Shown one piece after another: positions 8,402 through 15,648 of a stretch of DNA of 41,874 nucleotides; the stretch's first letter is position 1; every line of letters starts with the position of its first letter. The notes under the pieces were generated by a model. The model had not been told where the DNA came from and ran no database searches. It worked only from the letters and a program-made list of their open reading frames with translations. The stretch comes from Bradyrhizobium sp. 132 (GTDB taxonomy: Bacteria > Pseudomonadota > Alphaproteobacteria > Rhizobiales > Xanthobacteraceae): contig NZ_JADPKY010000153.1 of assembly GCF_023074185.1 (NCBI RefSeq), positions 1 through 41,874 of the forward strand, in the 5' to 3' direction. The position numbers and the translations under genes are program-made.

Positions 8402-8509
8402 TTCCCGGCCCGGCTCTCCCTCTCAGCGCTCGCCCAGAAAAATGGGACCGGCGCTGCACAGCGGTCCCCAAGCACCTACGGACGGCCAGAGCCGTCCAAC
8501 TCCATGATC

Positions 8510-10630
8510 TCACTCAGCGGCGTCGAGTTGTTGCGGATCCTCATCCTCGTTCGCGTTCTCCCGATCCTCGTCCTCTCCGAGGAATTCAGGCAGCGGGCCC
8601 GCTTCACTCTCCTGCTCCAGTGACGATACGCCGGACTCGACGACACGCAGCGGCTCCGGCAACCAGCCCGAACCATCGAGAAGGCGCTCAGCCTCCTTGG
8701 CCATGTCGGCCTTCTTCAGGTGGTCGATCAATTGTGCGGACGATTCGCCTCTTGCTTCCCGCACCGCCTCCAGGATGCGAGGTTTGGTGACCCGGCCGAG
8801 ATAGTTGTCGACGGAGGGCTTCCAGCCCGCTCGGACCATGTCGAGGCGGACGGCGCGCGCGAGCACATCCGCCTGGTCGAGCCGGGTGCGGTCGCCGTGG
8901 GCGGAGACGCGGCCCTGATTGTAGCGGTTGGCCGGCTCAAAGACGGCGTTGACCGCGAATGACGCACAGTGAGCGAACAGGGACGCCTGTGCGCCGCAAT
9001 CGAGAGCTGCGAGCGCATCCCAAAGATCGTTCTCGCTGTTCGGCAATCGTGCTTTCCAGGACTCATGCCGCGCCTCAACGGCCTTCGCGGACGCGCTTTC
9101 CCTCAAGCCAGGCGCTTGAGCCGGAAAGGTCGGCGTGCGAAGGCCGATCTCAAGGCAGCCGCCGGACGATGCGAAGCGGTAAAAGGCCGTCAGCACGAAG
9201 TTGTGCAGCACCGCCTGAAACGCGATCGCAGGATTTTCTGCCAGCGCATCCCGCAACGCCAGCGTGCGATGTGCCGTCAGCTCGGTGATCAGCCGATCCG
9301 GCAGAGGTTTGGTCGCATGCTCATCATCTTCTTCCACTTCAGGAGCGCCACCCGAAATGGCAATGGCCGTGCGCTGGACGGGATTGCCAGCCGCGTTCCC
9401 CTCGATGGACTGCGTGTCGGCGCCCTGCCCGACACCAGGATCGGCTGCGGGCACGTCGTCCTCCGCGCGGACGTAACCCCGATCCACCGAGAGGCGGCCT
9501 TCGGAATCGATGCTGACGAAGACGCCGGCGCGGACGATCTCGGCCGGATCGTAAATCATCGGCCGGTCTTCGAGCGCGACCAGTGCCGCCTCGATCTCGC
9601 CGAGACGCTGATCAACCTCATCGGGCAACTCGTCAGCATCCTGATAATCGGATTCAAGCTTGGCTTGCTCCGCGTTGAGGGCGTCGATGGTGGCCTGCTC
9701 CTCCGGGGAGAGATCGACAGGTTTGCCCTCGATTTCGCGCAGGCCCTCCGTGTGGCCGTAGGGGAAATCGACGGCGAGCGAAATCCACTTCCAGCCTTCG
9801 GCTGCAATCGTCTCGGCTTCGGCTTTGAGCTTTTCCGTCACGAGACGATCGAGCAAGGCAGTGTCCTGGAGCCAGCCGCCATCATCGTGCTCGAACAGAT
9901 CCCGCAAAACGCCGCCACCAGCCTGCTCGTAAGCATCCAGGCCAATGAACTGAACGCGGCGGTCAGACGCGCGTACGGTATTTTCGGTGAGCATTCGCCG
10001 GATCTGATAGGGTTCATCATAGCCGGATCGGCTGACATTCTCCCAGACCTGCTCCTGGCGCGTGTGATCCGCCGTGACCGAGAAGGTCATGAGCTGCTCG
10101 AGAGTCATGCCGTCCTCGGCATAGACCTCGTGCAGCTTTGGCGACACGGACGCCAGCCGGAGCCGTTGCTTCACGACGGCCGGCGTCACGAAATGGCGGG
10201 CAGCGATATCCTCGTCGGATAACCCGGCGCCACTCAAGGTCTGAAAGGCTCGGAACTGATCGAGCGGATGAAGCCCTATCCGCTCGTCATTCTCAGCAAG
10301 CGAGTCATCCTCAGCCATGCCACCCTCGCGCACGACACAAGGAACCGCCTGCGTCTTTGCCATGCGCTTCTGCTTGACGAGAAGCTCCAGCGCGCGACAG
10401 CGCCGTCCGCCGGCCGGCACCTCGAACATGCCGGTCTCATTGCCTTCAGTGTCCACGACCGCCCGCACGTTGAGACTTTGCAGGAGCGTACGCTGCGCGA
10501 TGCTTTCGGCGAGTTGCTCGATGGAAATGCCCGCCGTCACATGCCGGACGTTGGACTGGCTCAGCACCAGCTTGTTGAACGGAATATCACGCGAGGGCGA
10601 CAAGGTGATCTTTTGGACAGCCTTCGTCAT
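8510..10630 (-). CDS. ParB/RepB/Spo0J-type DNA-binding protein
   Basis: A 706-residue protein, more than twice the size of chromosomal ParB. An N-terminal ParB nuclease/CTPase-like domain lies at about 10-110: PFNKLVLSQSNVR, then SIEQLAESIAQ, and FEVPAGGRRCRALELL, matching the G-x-RR-x-RA signature. The HTH region follows: LSDEDIAARHFVTPAVVKQRL. The rest is Glu/Asp-rich and variable, ending in an acidic tail. The start MTKAVQK at 10630 is preferred over the longer frame because GGAG lies nine bases upstream. In rhizobial elements these large ParB-like proteins sit beside ArdC and strawberry-notch genes, but no parA is here, so a standard partition role is not assured. They may act in plasmid stability or regulation. 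Confidence 0.88.
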   Translation of the reverse strand: MTKAVQKITLSPSRDIPFNKLVLSQSNVRHVTAGISIEQLAESIAQRTLLQSLNVRAVVDTEGNETGMFEVPAGGRRCRALELLVKQKRMAKTQAVPCVVREGGMAEDDSLAENDERIGLHPLDQFRAFQTLSGAGLSDEDIAARHFVTPAVVKQRLRLASVSPKLHEVYAEDGMTLEQLMTFSVTADHTRQEQVWENVSRSGYDEPYQIRRMLTENTVRASDRRVQFIGLDAYEQAGGGVLRDLFEHDDGGWLQDTALLDRLVTEKLKAEAETIAAEGWKWISLAVDFPYGHTEGLREIEGKPVDLSPEEQATIDALNAEQAKLESDYQDADELPDEVDQRLGEIEAALVALEDRPMIYDPAEIVRAGVFVSIDSEGRLSVDRGYVRAEDDVPAADPGVGQGADTQSIEGNAAGNPVQRTAIAISGGAPEVEEDDEHATKPLPDRLITELTAHRTLALRDALAENPAIAFQAVLHNFVLTAFYRFASSGGCLEIGLRTPTFPAQAPGLRESASAKAVEARHESWKARLPNSENDLWDALAALDCGAQASLFAHCASFAVNAVFEPANRYNQGRVSAHGDRTRLDQADVLARAVRLDMVRAGWKPSVDNYLGRVTKPRILEAVREARGESSAQLIDHLKKADMAKEAERLLDGSGWLPEPLRVVESGVSSLEQESEAGPLPEFLGEDEDRENANEDEDPQQLDAAE

Positions 10631-10642
10631 GTCGATTCTCCA

Positions 10643-10685
10643 CGACGGGCGGCCGAGAGCCTCTCTCTCGACCTCCAACCCGTCG
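10643..10685 (-). promoter_or_regulatory. Conserved two-stem leader of the parB-like gene
   Basis: Outer stem 10643-10649 with 10679-10685. Inner 9-bp stem 10651-10659 with 10665-10673 (one G-U in RNA), and a five-base loop that reads AGAGG in the RNA. The structure ends 12 bases before the ATG, with the GGAG site between. The same architecture and loop occur before the ardC-like gene with different stem bases. This is evidence for a conserved RNA element; its ligand or partner is unknown. Confidence 0.65.
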
Positions 10686-10738
10686 CGGAAAACGACCCCG
10701 CCCTCTCACTCTCGTGCCCGCGGTGACCCGGTGGAGTC

Positions 10739-11695
10739 TCACGCCGCTTCCTGGTCCGCTTTTTCCGCCTTCATGTCGGAAGCGGGTGCTGGCAAGAATC
10801 CAAGGAGATAGTCCGCGACCTTGCTGGCCTGTGAAGCGGCCCGGACAATTGCACGATTGTCCTCGCGCAACACATCGAGCCACGAGCCGATATAATCGGC
10901 GTGCCGCACCGTCGGCACGATACCGAGCGACGCGCAACCGAACGCAGAGGCAATTTCCGCGACCAACTCCTCAAAGGCGTACTTCTTGGTGCCAAAGCTG
11001 CCCGACAAGTCGCGGTTGAGACGTGACGGATGGCCGCTGGCATGCGCCAGCTCATGCAAGGCCGTTCGATGCCAGTTGATCGGCTCGAAATAGGCTTGCG
11101 GTGGCGGCACCTGCACATAATCTTCTGTCGGCGCATAAAAGGCGCGGTTGCCGCCGATGCGGAAGTCGATGCCAGTCGCCTTGATGAGCTTGTCGACCTG
11201 CGGCTCGATCAGGTCTGGCGGCGGAGGCGGCGCTGTTGTTGCGATCTCCGGAGGCAAGCCCTCGCATTGATCGATGTTGAAAAGTGTGAAGCGCTTGAGG
11301 AACGGAATGGTCTGCGCTTCCTCACCGTTCTCGCTCGCGCGGCGCTGTTCGTCGACCGGCACAAAGCGGTCGGCATAGACGACGGTCGTGCCGCGCTCGC
11401 CCTTGCGAACGTGACCACCGAGCGATAGCGCCTGGCGGAATGTGAGCCAGCTCTGACCTGTGAATGCGTGTTCAGTGGCAGCCCCCCAGAGAATTAGTAT
11501 GTTAACGCCGCTGTATTGGCGGCCGGTCGCGGCGCTTTTCGGCATGGCCAAAGGCGCCTTCGCCGCCGCGGTGCCCCAAGGCTGCACCCACGGCACACGG
11601 CCGGCCTCCAGCTCGGCGATGATCTTGTTGGTGATGTCGTCATAAAGGCTCGTCCGGTCCTCACCGGTGCGCGCCCGAGGATGATGTCTGGACAT
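10739..11695 (-). CDS. ArdC-like antirestriction protein, ssDNA-binding plus zincin metallopeptidase
   Basis: A 318-residue protein. The N-terminal half is the ArdC ssDNA-binding domain (DUF1738): YDDITNKIIAELEAGRVPWVQPW at about 18-40 and GHVRKGERGTTVVY at about 94-107. The C-terminal half has the zinc peptidase signature HELAHASGH at residues 214-222, with FEELVAEI near 241-248 as the likely third ligand region. ArdC of plasmid pSa protects incoming ssDNA and blocks some restriction enzymes, so the protein probably aids entry of the mobile element. It is on the same strand as the parB-like gene, and its leader carries the same two-stem element. A GGAG site lies seven bases before the ATG. 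Confidence 0.9.
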   Translation of the reverse strand: MSRHHPRARTGEDRTSLYDDITNKIIAELEAGRVPWVQPWGTAAAKAPLAMPKSAATGRQYSGVNILILWGAATEHAFTGQSWLTFRQALSLGGHVRKGERGTTVVYADRFVPVDEQRRASENGEEAQTIPFLKRFTLFNIDQCEGLPPEIATTAPPPPPDLIEPQVDKLIKATGIDFRIGGNRAFYAPTEDYVQVPPPQAYFEPINWHRTALHELAHASGHPSRLNRDLSGSFGTKKYAFEELVAEIASAFGCASLGIVPTVRHADYIGSWLDVLREDNRAIVRAASQASKVADYLLGFLPAPASDMKAEKADQEAA

Positions 11696-11708
11696 CGCGG
11701 ATCTCCGC

Positions 11709-11748
11709 GACGGGCGCCGCGAGCCTCTCTCGCAGCCTGTAACCCGTC
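11709..11748 (-). promoter_or_regulatory. Conserved two-stem leader of the ardC-like gene
   Basis: Outer stem GACGGG/CCCGTC (11709-11714 with 11743-11748). Inner 8-bp stem 11716-11723 with 11729-11736 (one G-U in RNA), with the same AGAGG loop as the parB-like leader. Spacing to the ATG is also 12-13 bases. In addition the Shine-Dalgarno itself sits in a small palindrome, CGCGG AGAT CCGCG, which could mask it. Confidence 0.65.
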
Positions 11749-11851
11749 ACGGCAAAACCGCGCGACACTCTTACTCTCAGCCTCTAATTCAGAATGCGAC
11801 ATTTGCGACCCGGTCCGCCTTCCGTCCCAAGCTTTCAGGGCTAGATACTGA

Positions 11852-12151
11852 GATGCCTGGGGCCGCAGGCCCGACCGGGCATGCGCCAAGGGCGCATCGC
11901 CTCGATGGGAAATGGCACCCGGAGAGCGTGAGCATAGCGACCCGAAGGGGCACGCGGGTCCGAGTGCAGCGACGAGACCGGTTAACAGCGGCACCCGGGA
12001 ACGGGGCAGTGATAGCGATCGCCGAAGGCGAGCCCCTTTCACGAGTGCCCCCGGCGAGGAGCTCCGCAGCTCTTGCGCGAGGGATTCGAAGCCGCACGGC
12101 CGAGACGCCACGCGGCTCGGTTCAACGAGAGCCCGATGCGGCGGAAGCCGC
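11852..12151. other. Hairpin-rich intergenic segment, possible structured RNA
   Basis: The 500-base space upstream of ardC holds no convincing gene but a row of perfect stems: GGGCC/GGCCC (11860-11872, inside ATGCC/GGCAT), ATGCGCC/GGCGCAT (11881-11897), GACCCG/CGGGTC (11939-11960), GGGGC/GCCCC enclosing CGCC gaa GGCG (12003-12036), GAGCT/AGCTC (12059-12072), GCCGC/GCGGC (12091-12116), and GCGGC/GCCGC closing a GGAA tetraloop (12138-12151). High G+C favours chance stems, but the density and tidy loops are unusual. Strand and function are unknown. Confidence 0.35.
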
Positions 12152-12196
12152 TCGCGCGCAAGCGAAAGAACATCGCCAAGACTCGAGCCGGAGGAC

Positions 12197-12379
12197 CTAG
12201 ATTTCCTCGCGCGCGTTGGTCTGCGCGTCATAGATCCTGATCTGAAGCACGGGAAAACGCTTCTTTAGTTCTTCGCCACCTGCCCTGGCGCCGTCTCTGG
12301 TTGCAAATTCGGCTTTGAACCGGCCGTCCACTTCAAGCGCGTAACCAGAGGCCGGCAATTCACCGGTGGCTGCAACCAT
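12197..12379 (-). CDS. Small conserved-looking hypothetical protein
   Basis: A 60-residue product starting MVAATGELPASGYALEVDG. It has no signal peptide or membrane segment. The body FKAEFATRDGARAGGEELKKRFPVLQIRIYDA reads as a compact alpha/beta domain with good codon usage. I do not recognise the family, though similar short proteins accompany ArdC/ParB modules in rhizobia (recollection, not checked). A longer frame starting at 12442 lacks a site and begins with unrelated hydrophobic residues. Confidence 0.55.
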   Translation of the reverse strand: MVAATGELPASGYALEVDGRFKAEFATRDGARAGGEELKKRFPVLQIRIYDAQTNAREEI

Positions 12380-12463
12380 TTCATTCCCATGGCGATTGGA
12401 AATGATGGGTAGCGTGAGCAGCCCAAACGGCGCCAGAGCCACCTGCCCAAGTGCCGTGATTGG

Positions 12464-13024
12464 CTAACGCCCGTTCTGGATTGGTGCCTTGCAGGAATCG
12501 CATAAAGGATGGGCATTTGCATCGTCCGAACAGGCGGACGGCTTTCCACTTGCGCGGATGCATGCACGATAGAGCCACGGCTCGACATAGCTGCCCTTCC
12601 AGAGTCCTCGGCCCGCGCGCTCAGCCTCGCGCTGAGCTTCGTGATACCTGCCCTTCGAGTATTGGGGCCAATCCAGCGCAAGACCGTTGCGTACAAGCCA
12701 ACCACCGAGATCCTTGCCTGCGACCGAGCAGGTCGCGACCGTGCGGCCATACGGGTCGAGGCTGACTGGAACACAATTGACGGCACTGCGGCCAATGAAG
12801 GCATCAAGGTCGTTCGCGGCCTGAGCACCACACCGATATTGCAAGCTGTCGTCGCCACGGCACAGCTGGCTGCTCTCCGGTGCATCGATGCCCCAGAGCC
12901 GGATGCGCACTCCATGTATTTCCAATGTGTCGCCGTCGATAACACTGGCCTGGCCGACAAAATCGTCGGCCAACGCTACGCTCGACAGCATGGCGATAAT
13001 CAATGCGACAGAGGTTCGACGCAT
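12464..13024 (-). CDS. Secreted thermonuclease (staphylococcal nuclease-like)
   Basis: A 186-residue protein with a cleavable signal peptide (MRRTSVALIIAMLSSVALA, cut about residue 19). An SNase fold follows: VIDGDTLEI at 28-36, and IRLWGIDAPE at 41-50 with catalytic-type Arg42 and Glu50. PYGRTVA at 91-97 supplies Arg94, completing the Arg-Glu-Arg set of Staphylococcus nuclease. WKGSYVEPW closes the domain. The Cys-rich tail (CSDDANAHPLCDSC) may form disulphides in the periplasm. It is a calcium-dependent DNA/RNA nuclease by family; its use here, nutrient recovery or DNA handling on a mobile element, is inference. Confidence 0.9.
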   Translation of the reverse strand: MRRTSVALIIAMLSSVALADDFVGQASVIDGDTLEIHGVRIRLWGIDAPESSQLCRGDDSLQYRCGAQAANDLDAFIGRSAVNCVPVSLDPYGRTVATCSVAGKDLGGWLVRNGLALDWPQYSKGRYHEAQREAERAGRGLWKGSYVEPWLYRACIRASGKPSACSDDANAHPLCDSCKAPIQNGR

Positions 13025-13040
13025 TCCAATGACCTTCTAA

Positions 13041-13359
13041 CTACCGCAAATCTCGCGGCTTGAGTTTTGGCCAGTTCTCATGTGGCTTCAGTGCCGGCAG
13101 GTTTGCTAGCCGCTCGGGATAATGAAACTCCGTGCGGCGCCGCGAGCGTCCCTCGAAGCGATCCCAGAGTAAAATCGCGTCCATCTGCCAAGTGAATTCA
13201 TAAACCTTCCAGACGCCGTCATTCTTTATAGCTTCGCCGGTCGCGTTGGTTGCCCGCTGTTCAGCCGGCGAAGCGCGTAAATTCGTCCCAGCGCGCCCCT
13301 TTCGGAGGACGCAAGGCGCTGCAGCGCCCTTTACCAGACGAGGGGCTGAACGTCGTCAT
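13041..13359 (-). pseudogene. Frameshifted hypothetical gene
   Basis: Two minus-strand frames form one plausible protein. It starts MTTFSPSSGKGR at 13359, runs to WDEFTRFAG and stops at TGA. One base later another frame continues EQRATNATGEAIKNDGVW and VYEFTWQMDAILLWDRFEG, then FHYPERLANLPALKP to a TAG at 13041. Removing one T after the GGC codon joins them into about 106 residues. Trp, Tyr and charged residues are well placed, as in a real soluble protein, but I do not know the family. It could be a pseudogene or a sequence error. Confidence 0.5.
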
Positions 13360-13527
13360 GCGCGACGCGGACAAGGAAGACAAGATTGCTGCGTGGCCGG
13401 TTTTGCACAGGATTGCGGAACACGTGGACAAGCACCTGCCCCGATGATTTGGAATCCCTGCTCTGTGTTAGCAGCCGGAACGAACCGAGGGCTGCAAGGA
13501 TTCGTCCCTCGCGGAGGAGCGATCTTG

Positions 13528-13794
13528 ATGCTGATGACCAAGGAGAGGCGGACGGCGATCCGCACGGTACGGGGGTGGGCGATAGCCGTGCTGCATGAGG
13601 CAGGCGCGATCCGCGAGTGTGTGTACCATGGCTGGATGCAGGACCGCGCAGATCCACACGCCCGTGAGCGGGCGTTCCAAATCGCCCGCCAGGATCCGCC
13701 ACCGGGCCTTTCGCCCGAGGCGGCCGCCGGGGCTGTGACCGAGGTCCTGGACTCGATCGGCGATACCTGCCCCGAATGCCCGACCGAGGTCTAG
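13528..13794 (+). CDS. Small hypothetical protein
   Basis: An 88-residue product (MLMTKERRTAIRTVRGW...). GGAGGAG lies eight bases before the ATG at 13528, which decides the start. It has an amphipathic Arg-rich N-terminus, a central AFQIARQDPPPGLSPEAAAG stretch and a C-terminal CPECP that could bind metal weakly. No membrane segment. I recognise no named family; similar short ORFs seem common in Bradyrhizobium (recollection). Confidence 0.6.
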   Translation: MLMTKERRTAIRTVRGWAIAVLHEAGAIRECVYHGWMQDRADPHARERAFQIARQDPPPGLSPEAAAGAVTEVLDSIGDTCPECPTEV

Positions 13795-13828
13795 GCACGC
13801 GCTGAACGATCGACGCCAGCAAAGGTGA

Positions 13829-14014
13829 CTAACGCCCGAGACGCTTCTCGACGCGCTTGCGGCTGTTGCCGACCTTTTTGACAGCCTTTTTGACCGCTGA
13901 TGCCGACCGCCCGGTCTTCTTGGACTCGTACCCCACCTCATACTTTTGCCCGCGGGCCACACGGGCTCGGTCCTGCTTGCGCCCGCGTGCTGTTTTGTTC
14001 TTCGCTGTCGCCAT
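13829..14014 (-). CDS. Small basic protein with DUF3606-like C-terminus
   Basis: A 61-residue, very Lys/Arg-rich protein. Its second half, SASAVKKAVKKVGNSRKRVEK, recalls the DUF3606 pattern, in which a helix AVKKVGNS precedes a short helix. AGGAGGAG upstream of the ATG at 14014 supports expression. It could bind nucleic acid through its charge, but there is no direct evidence. It is convergent with the preceding small gene and divergent from the ligase fragment. Confidence 0.65.
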   Translation of the reverse strand: MATAKNKTARGRKQDRARVARGQKYEVGYESKKTGRSASAVKKAVKKVGNSRKRVEKRLGR

Positions 14015-14122
14015 CGGCTCCTCCTGATGGATTGATGATGAAGCAACGCAGCAAAGGATTCACGGGTTCCGGAACGATTCGAACTATGTCAGTTTGAATC
14101 AGCTGTTGCGTGGAGTGCTTCA

Positions 14123-14665
14123 GTGGCGTTTCAGCGTAAAAAAGCGGCCGGCATCGGCGTCAAGGCGCCGTTGCCCGGCTTCATCGAACCGGCCTTGGCA
14201 ACCTCGATCGAGAGGGTGCCGTCCGGCAGGCGATGGATTCACGAAATCAAGTTTGACGGCTACCGGGTCCAGGTCCACCTGGCCAACGAGGTGGCCAAGA
14301 TCTTTACCCGGCGCGGCCACGACTGGACTCACCGCTTCAAGAAGGTCGCCCACGACGCCTGGCGCATCAGGGCGAGCTCGGCCCTCATCGACGGCGAGAT
14401 CGTCGTCCCCGCCGCCGACGGCACGACCGATTTCTCGGTGCTGCAGACCGAGAAGGGTAGGTCGGCCAAGATCGTGCCGGTGGCGTTCGATCTGCTCTAT
14501 CTGAATGGCCGCGATCTTCGGAAGCTGCCGCTGATCCAGAGGAAAGCCGAGCTACGGAAGATCGTCGATGGCACCGACGTCCAGTTCAGCGAAAGCTTCG
14601 AGATCGAGGGACGCGAGATGTTCGCACACGCCTGCAAGCTCGGCCTGGAAGGTGTCGTCTCGAAC
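14123..14665 (+). pseudogene. ligD: ATP-dependent DNA ligase (LigD-type) front fragment, truncated
   Basis: The GTG start at 14123 has GGAG seven bases upstream. The frame gives an adenylation domain: motif I EIKFDGYR with nucleotidyl-lysine Lys43, TRRGHDWT at about 62-69, DGEIVVP near 90, motif III AFDLLYLNG near 121 and motif IV LEGVVSN at about 175-181. The usual Lys that ends motif IV (EGVVSK) is lost, and the sequence changes at 14665 into an unrelated gene on the other strand. The OB-fold domain is absent. LigD ligases act in non-homologous end joining with Ku; this piece cannot work as it stands. Two C-terminal ligD remnants lie at 34.3 and 37.6 kb. Confidence 0.85.
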
Positions 14666-15144
14666 CCATGCGCGTCCGCGGCATCTTGCGCGTCACGCGT
14701 GTAACCGTTCGCGCTGACGAGAATGCCTTGCTGTATGGGAATGCCGACGTCGTTCAAAATCCCGACGAAGTTGTCAACCGCCGATGTCTTGAGGGCTGTG
14801 GCTTCGTTCTTACATCCGAGCGCGATTTGAACTTTGTAGCCCGCGACACTGGATGTGATCAGAACGTCAATTTCTCTCTTCCGCTTCGTTTTGCTTCGCA
14901 CAACGGGCAGCTTCCTTCGTTTCTCCACGCGAACGCCTGGCACCTGGTGCATCATCGCAACCGGGTCTTCGAGGATGTTTCCCTTGATCTTGTTGGACAT
15001 CGCTTGGCCGCCCCACCCAATAATCTTTCTTTTCGCCTCCGCCAGTGTACGCCGAGTCGCTGGCTTCGCTCTGCTCAGCCGATGCCGCAGGCGCTGGACC
15101 GGGATCGAGCGGGTAAATGACTGATCTAAGTCATTGATATTCAT
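14666..15144 (-). pseudogene. Truncated restriction-endonuclease-like gene (Mrr/PD-(D/E)XK type)
   Basis: The minus-strand frame starts at 15144 (MNINDLDQSF) or 15000 (MSNKIKGNIL). It contains REIDVLITSSVAGYKVQIAL and then GCKNEA, resembling the D...(E/Q)xK core of Mrr-like nucleases, and ends GYTRDAQDAADAHGF before the ligase junction. The Glu or Gln expected before CK is Gly, so activity is doubtful even apart from the missing C-terminus. Beyond 14665 the frame merely reads through the antisense of the ligase fragment. The family assignment rests on motif resemblance only. Confidence 0.55.
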
Positions 15145-15181
15145 TATATTATTGAATCTATTGCACTATTTGTTGAATGAC

Positions 15182-15218
15182 GTCGGGTTTTTGCCTATAT
15201 TCAATGTCGGGTTTTTGC
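15182..15218 (+). promoter_or_regulatory. Direct repeat in the abiE promoter, candidate AbiEi operator
   Basis: GTCGGGTTTTTGC occurs at 15182-15194 and again at 15206-15218, exactly 24 bases apart. It sits between an A+T-rich promoter-like stretch (15125-15180) and the AAGGAGG site of abiEi. AbiEi antitoxins repress their own operons, so these are plausible binding sites. Confidence 0.5.
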
Positions 15219-15231
15219 AAGGAGGACCAAT

Positions 15232-15648
15232 ATGCCTCGCAAGCACACATTGCGCGAAAAGATAGAACAGCGGATCGCCCGCAAGAAGGGCGAGGACGTG
15301 TTCCTAACGCGTGAATTCAAGACGCTCGGCGGCGAGGATCAGGTCCTGCGCGTCTTGCGCAAGCTCGTGGACGATGGCCGCTTGGTGCGGCTCGGCTATG
15401 GCGTCTACGGGCGTGCGACCGTTTCGAGCCTCAGCGGCAAGCCGATGCTCTATAGCCGTGACGGCTTCGCCGGCGTGGCACGTCAGGCGCTCGACAAGCT
15501 AGGCGTTAAATGGGAGCCGACCGAAGCCCAACGTGCGTATAATGAGGGCCGCTCGACGCAGGTCCCCGTGAACCCGGTGGTGCGGGTCAAAGGTCGCTTC
15601 TCACGTCATCTACGTTACCGCAACGCGGAGCTGGTTCTTGAGCGATAA
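15232..15648 (+). CDS. abiEi: AbiEi-type antitoxin (DUF6088), type IV toxin-antitoxin
   Basis: A 138-residue protein with an N-terminal winged-helix-like segment (residues about 5-60): REKIEQRIARKKGEDVFLT, then REFKTLGGEDQVLRVLRKL and LVRLGYGVYGRA, the usual DUF6088/AbiEi form ending in G-x-Y. The C-terminal half is short compared with full AbiEi. AAGGAGG lies upstream of the ATG. The stop overlaps the AbiEii start by 11 bases, the classic arrangement. In type IV systems the antitoxin represses the operon and counters the toxin without binding it. Function here is inferred from family and pairing. Confidence 0.85.
   Translation: MPRKHTLREKIEQRIARKKGEDVFLTREFKTLGGEDQVLRVLRKLVDDGRLVRLGYGVYGRATVSSLSGKPMLYSRDGFAGVARQALDKLGVKWEPTEAQRAYNEGRSTQVPVNPVVRVKGRFSRHLRYRNAELVLER

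Noticed and set aside
8969..10222. Plus-strand open frame of 417 codons over the parB-like gene
   Set aside because: Antisense shadow: no motifs, and the ParB signature is on the other strand.
12265..12960. Minus-strand open frame of 231 codons overlapping the thermonuclease
   Set aside because: Different frame over a gene with signal peptide and catalytic residues; no own start signal.
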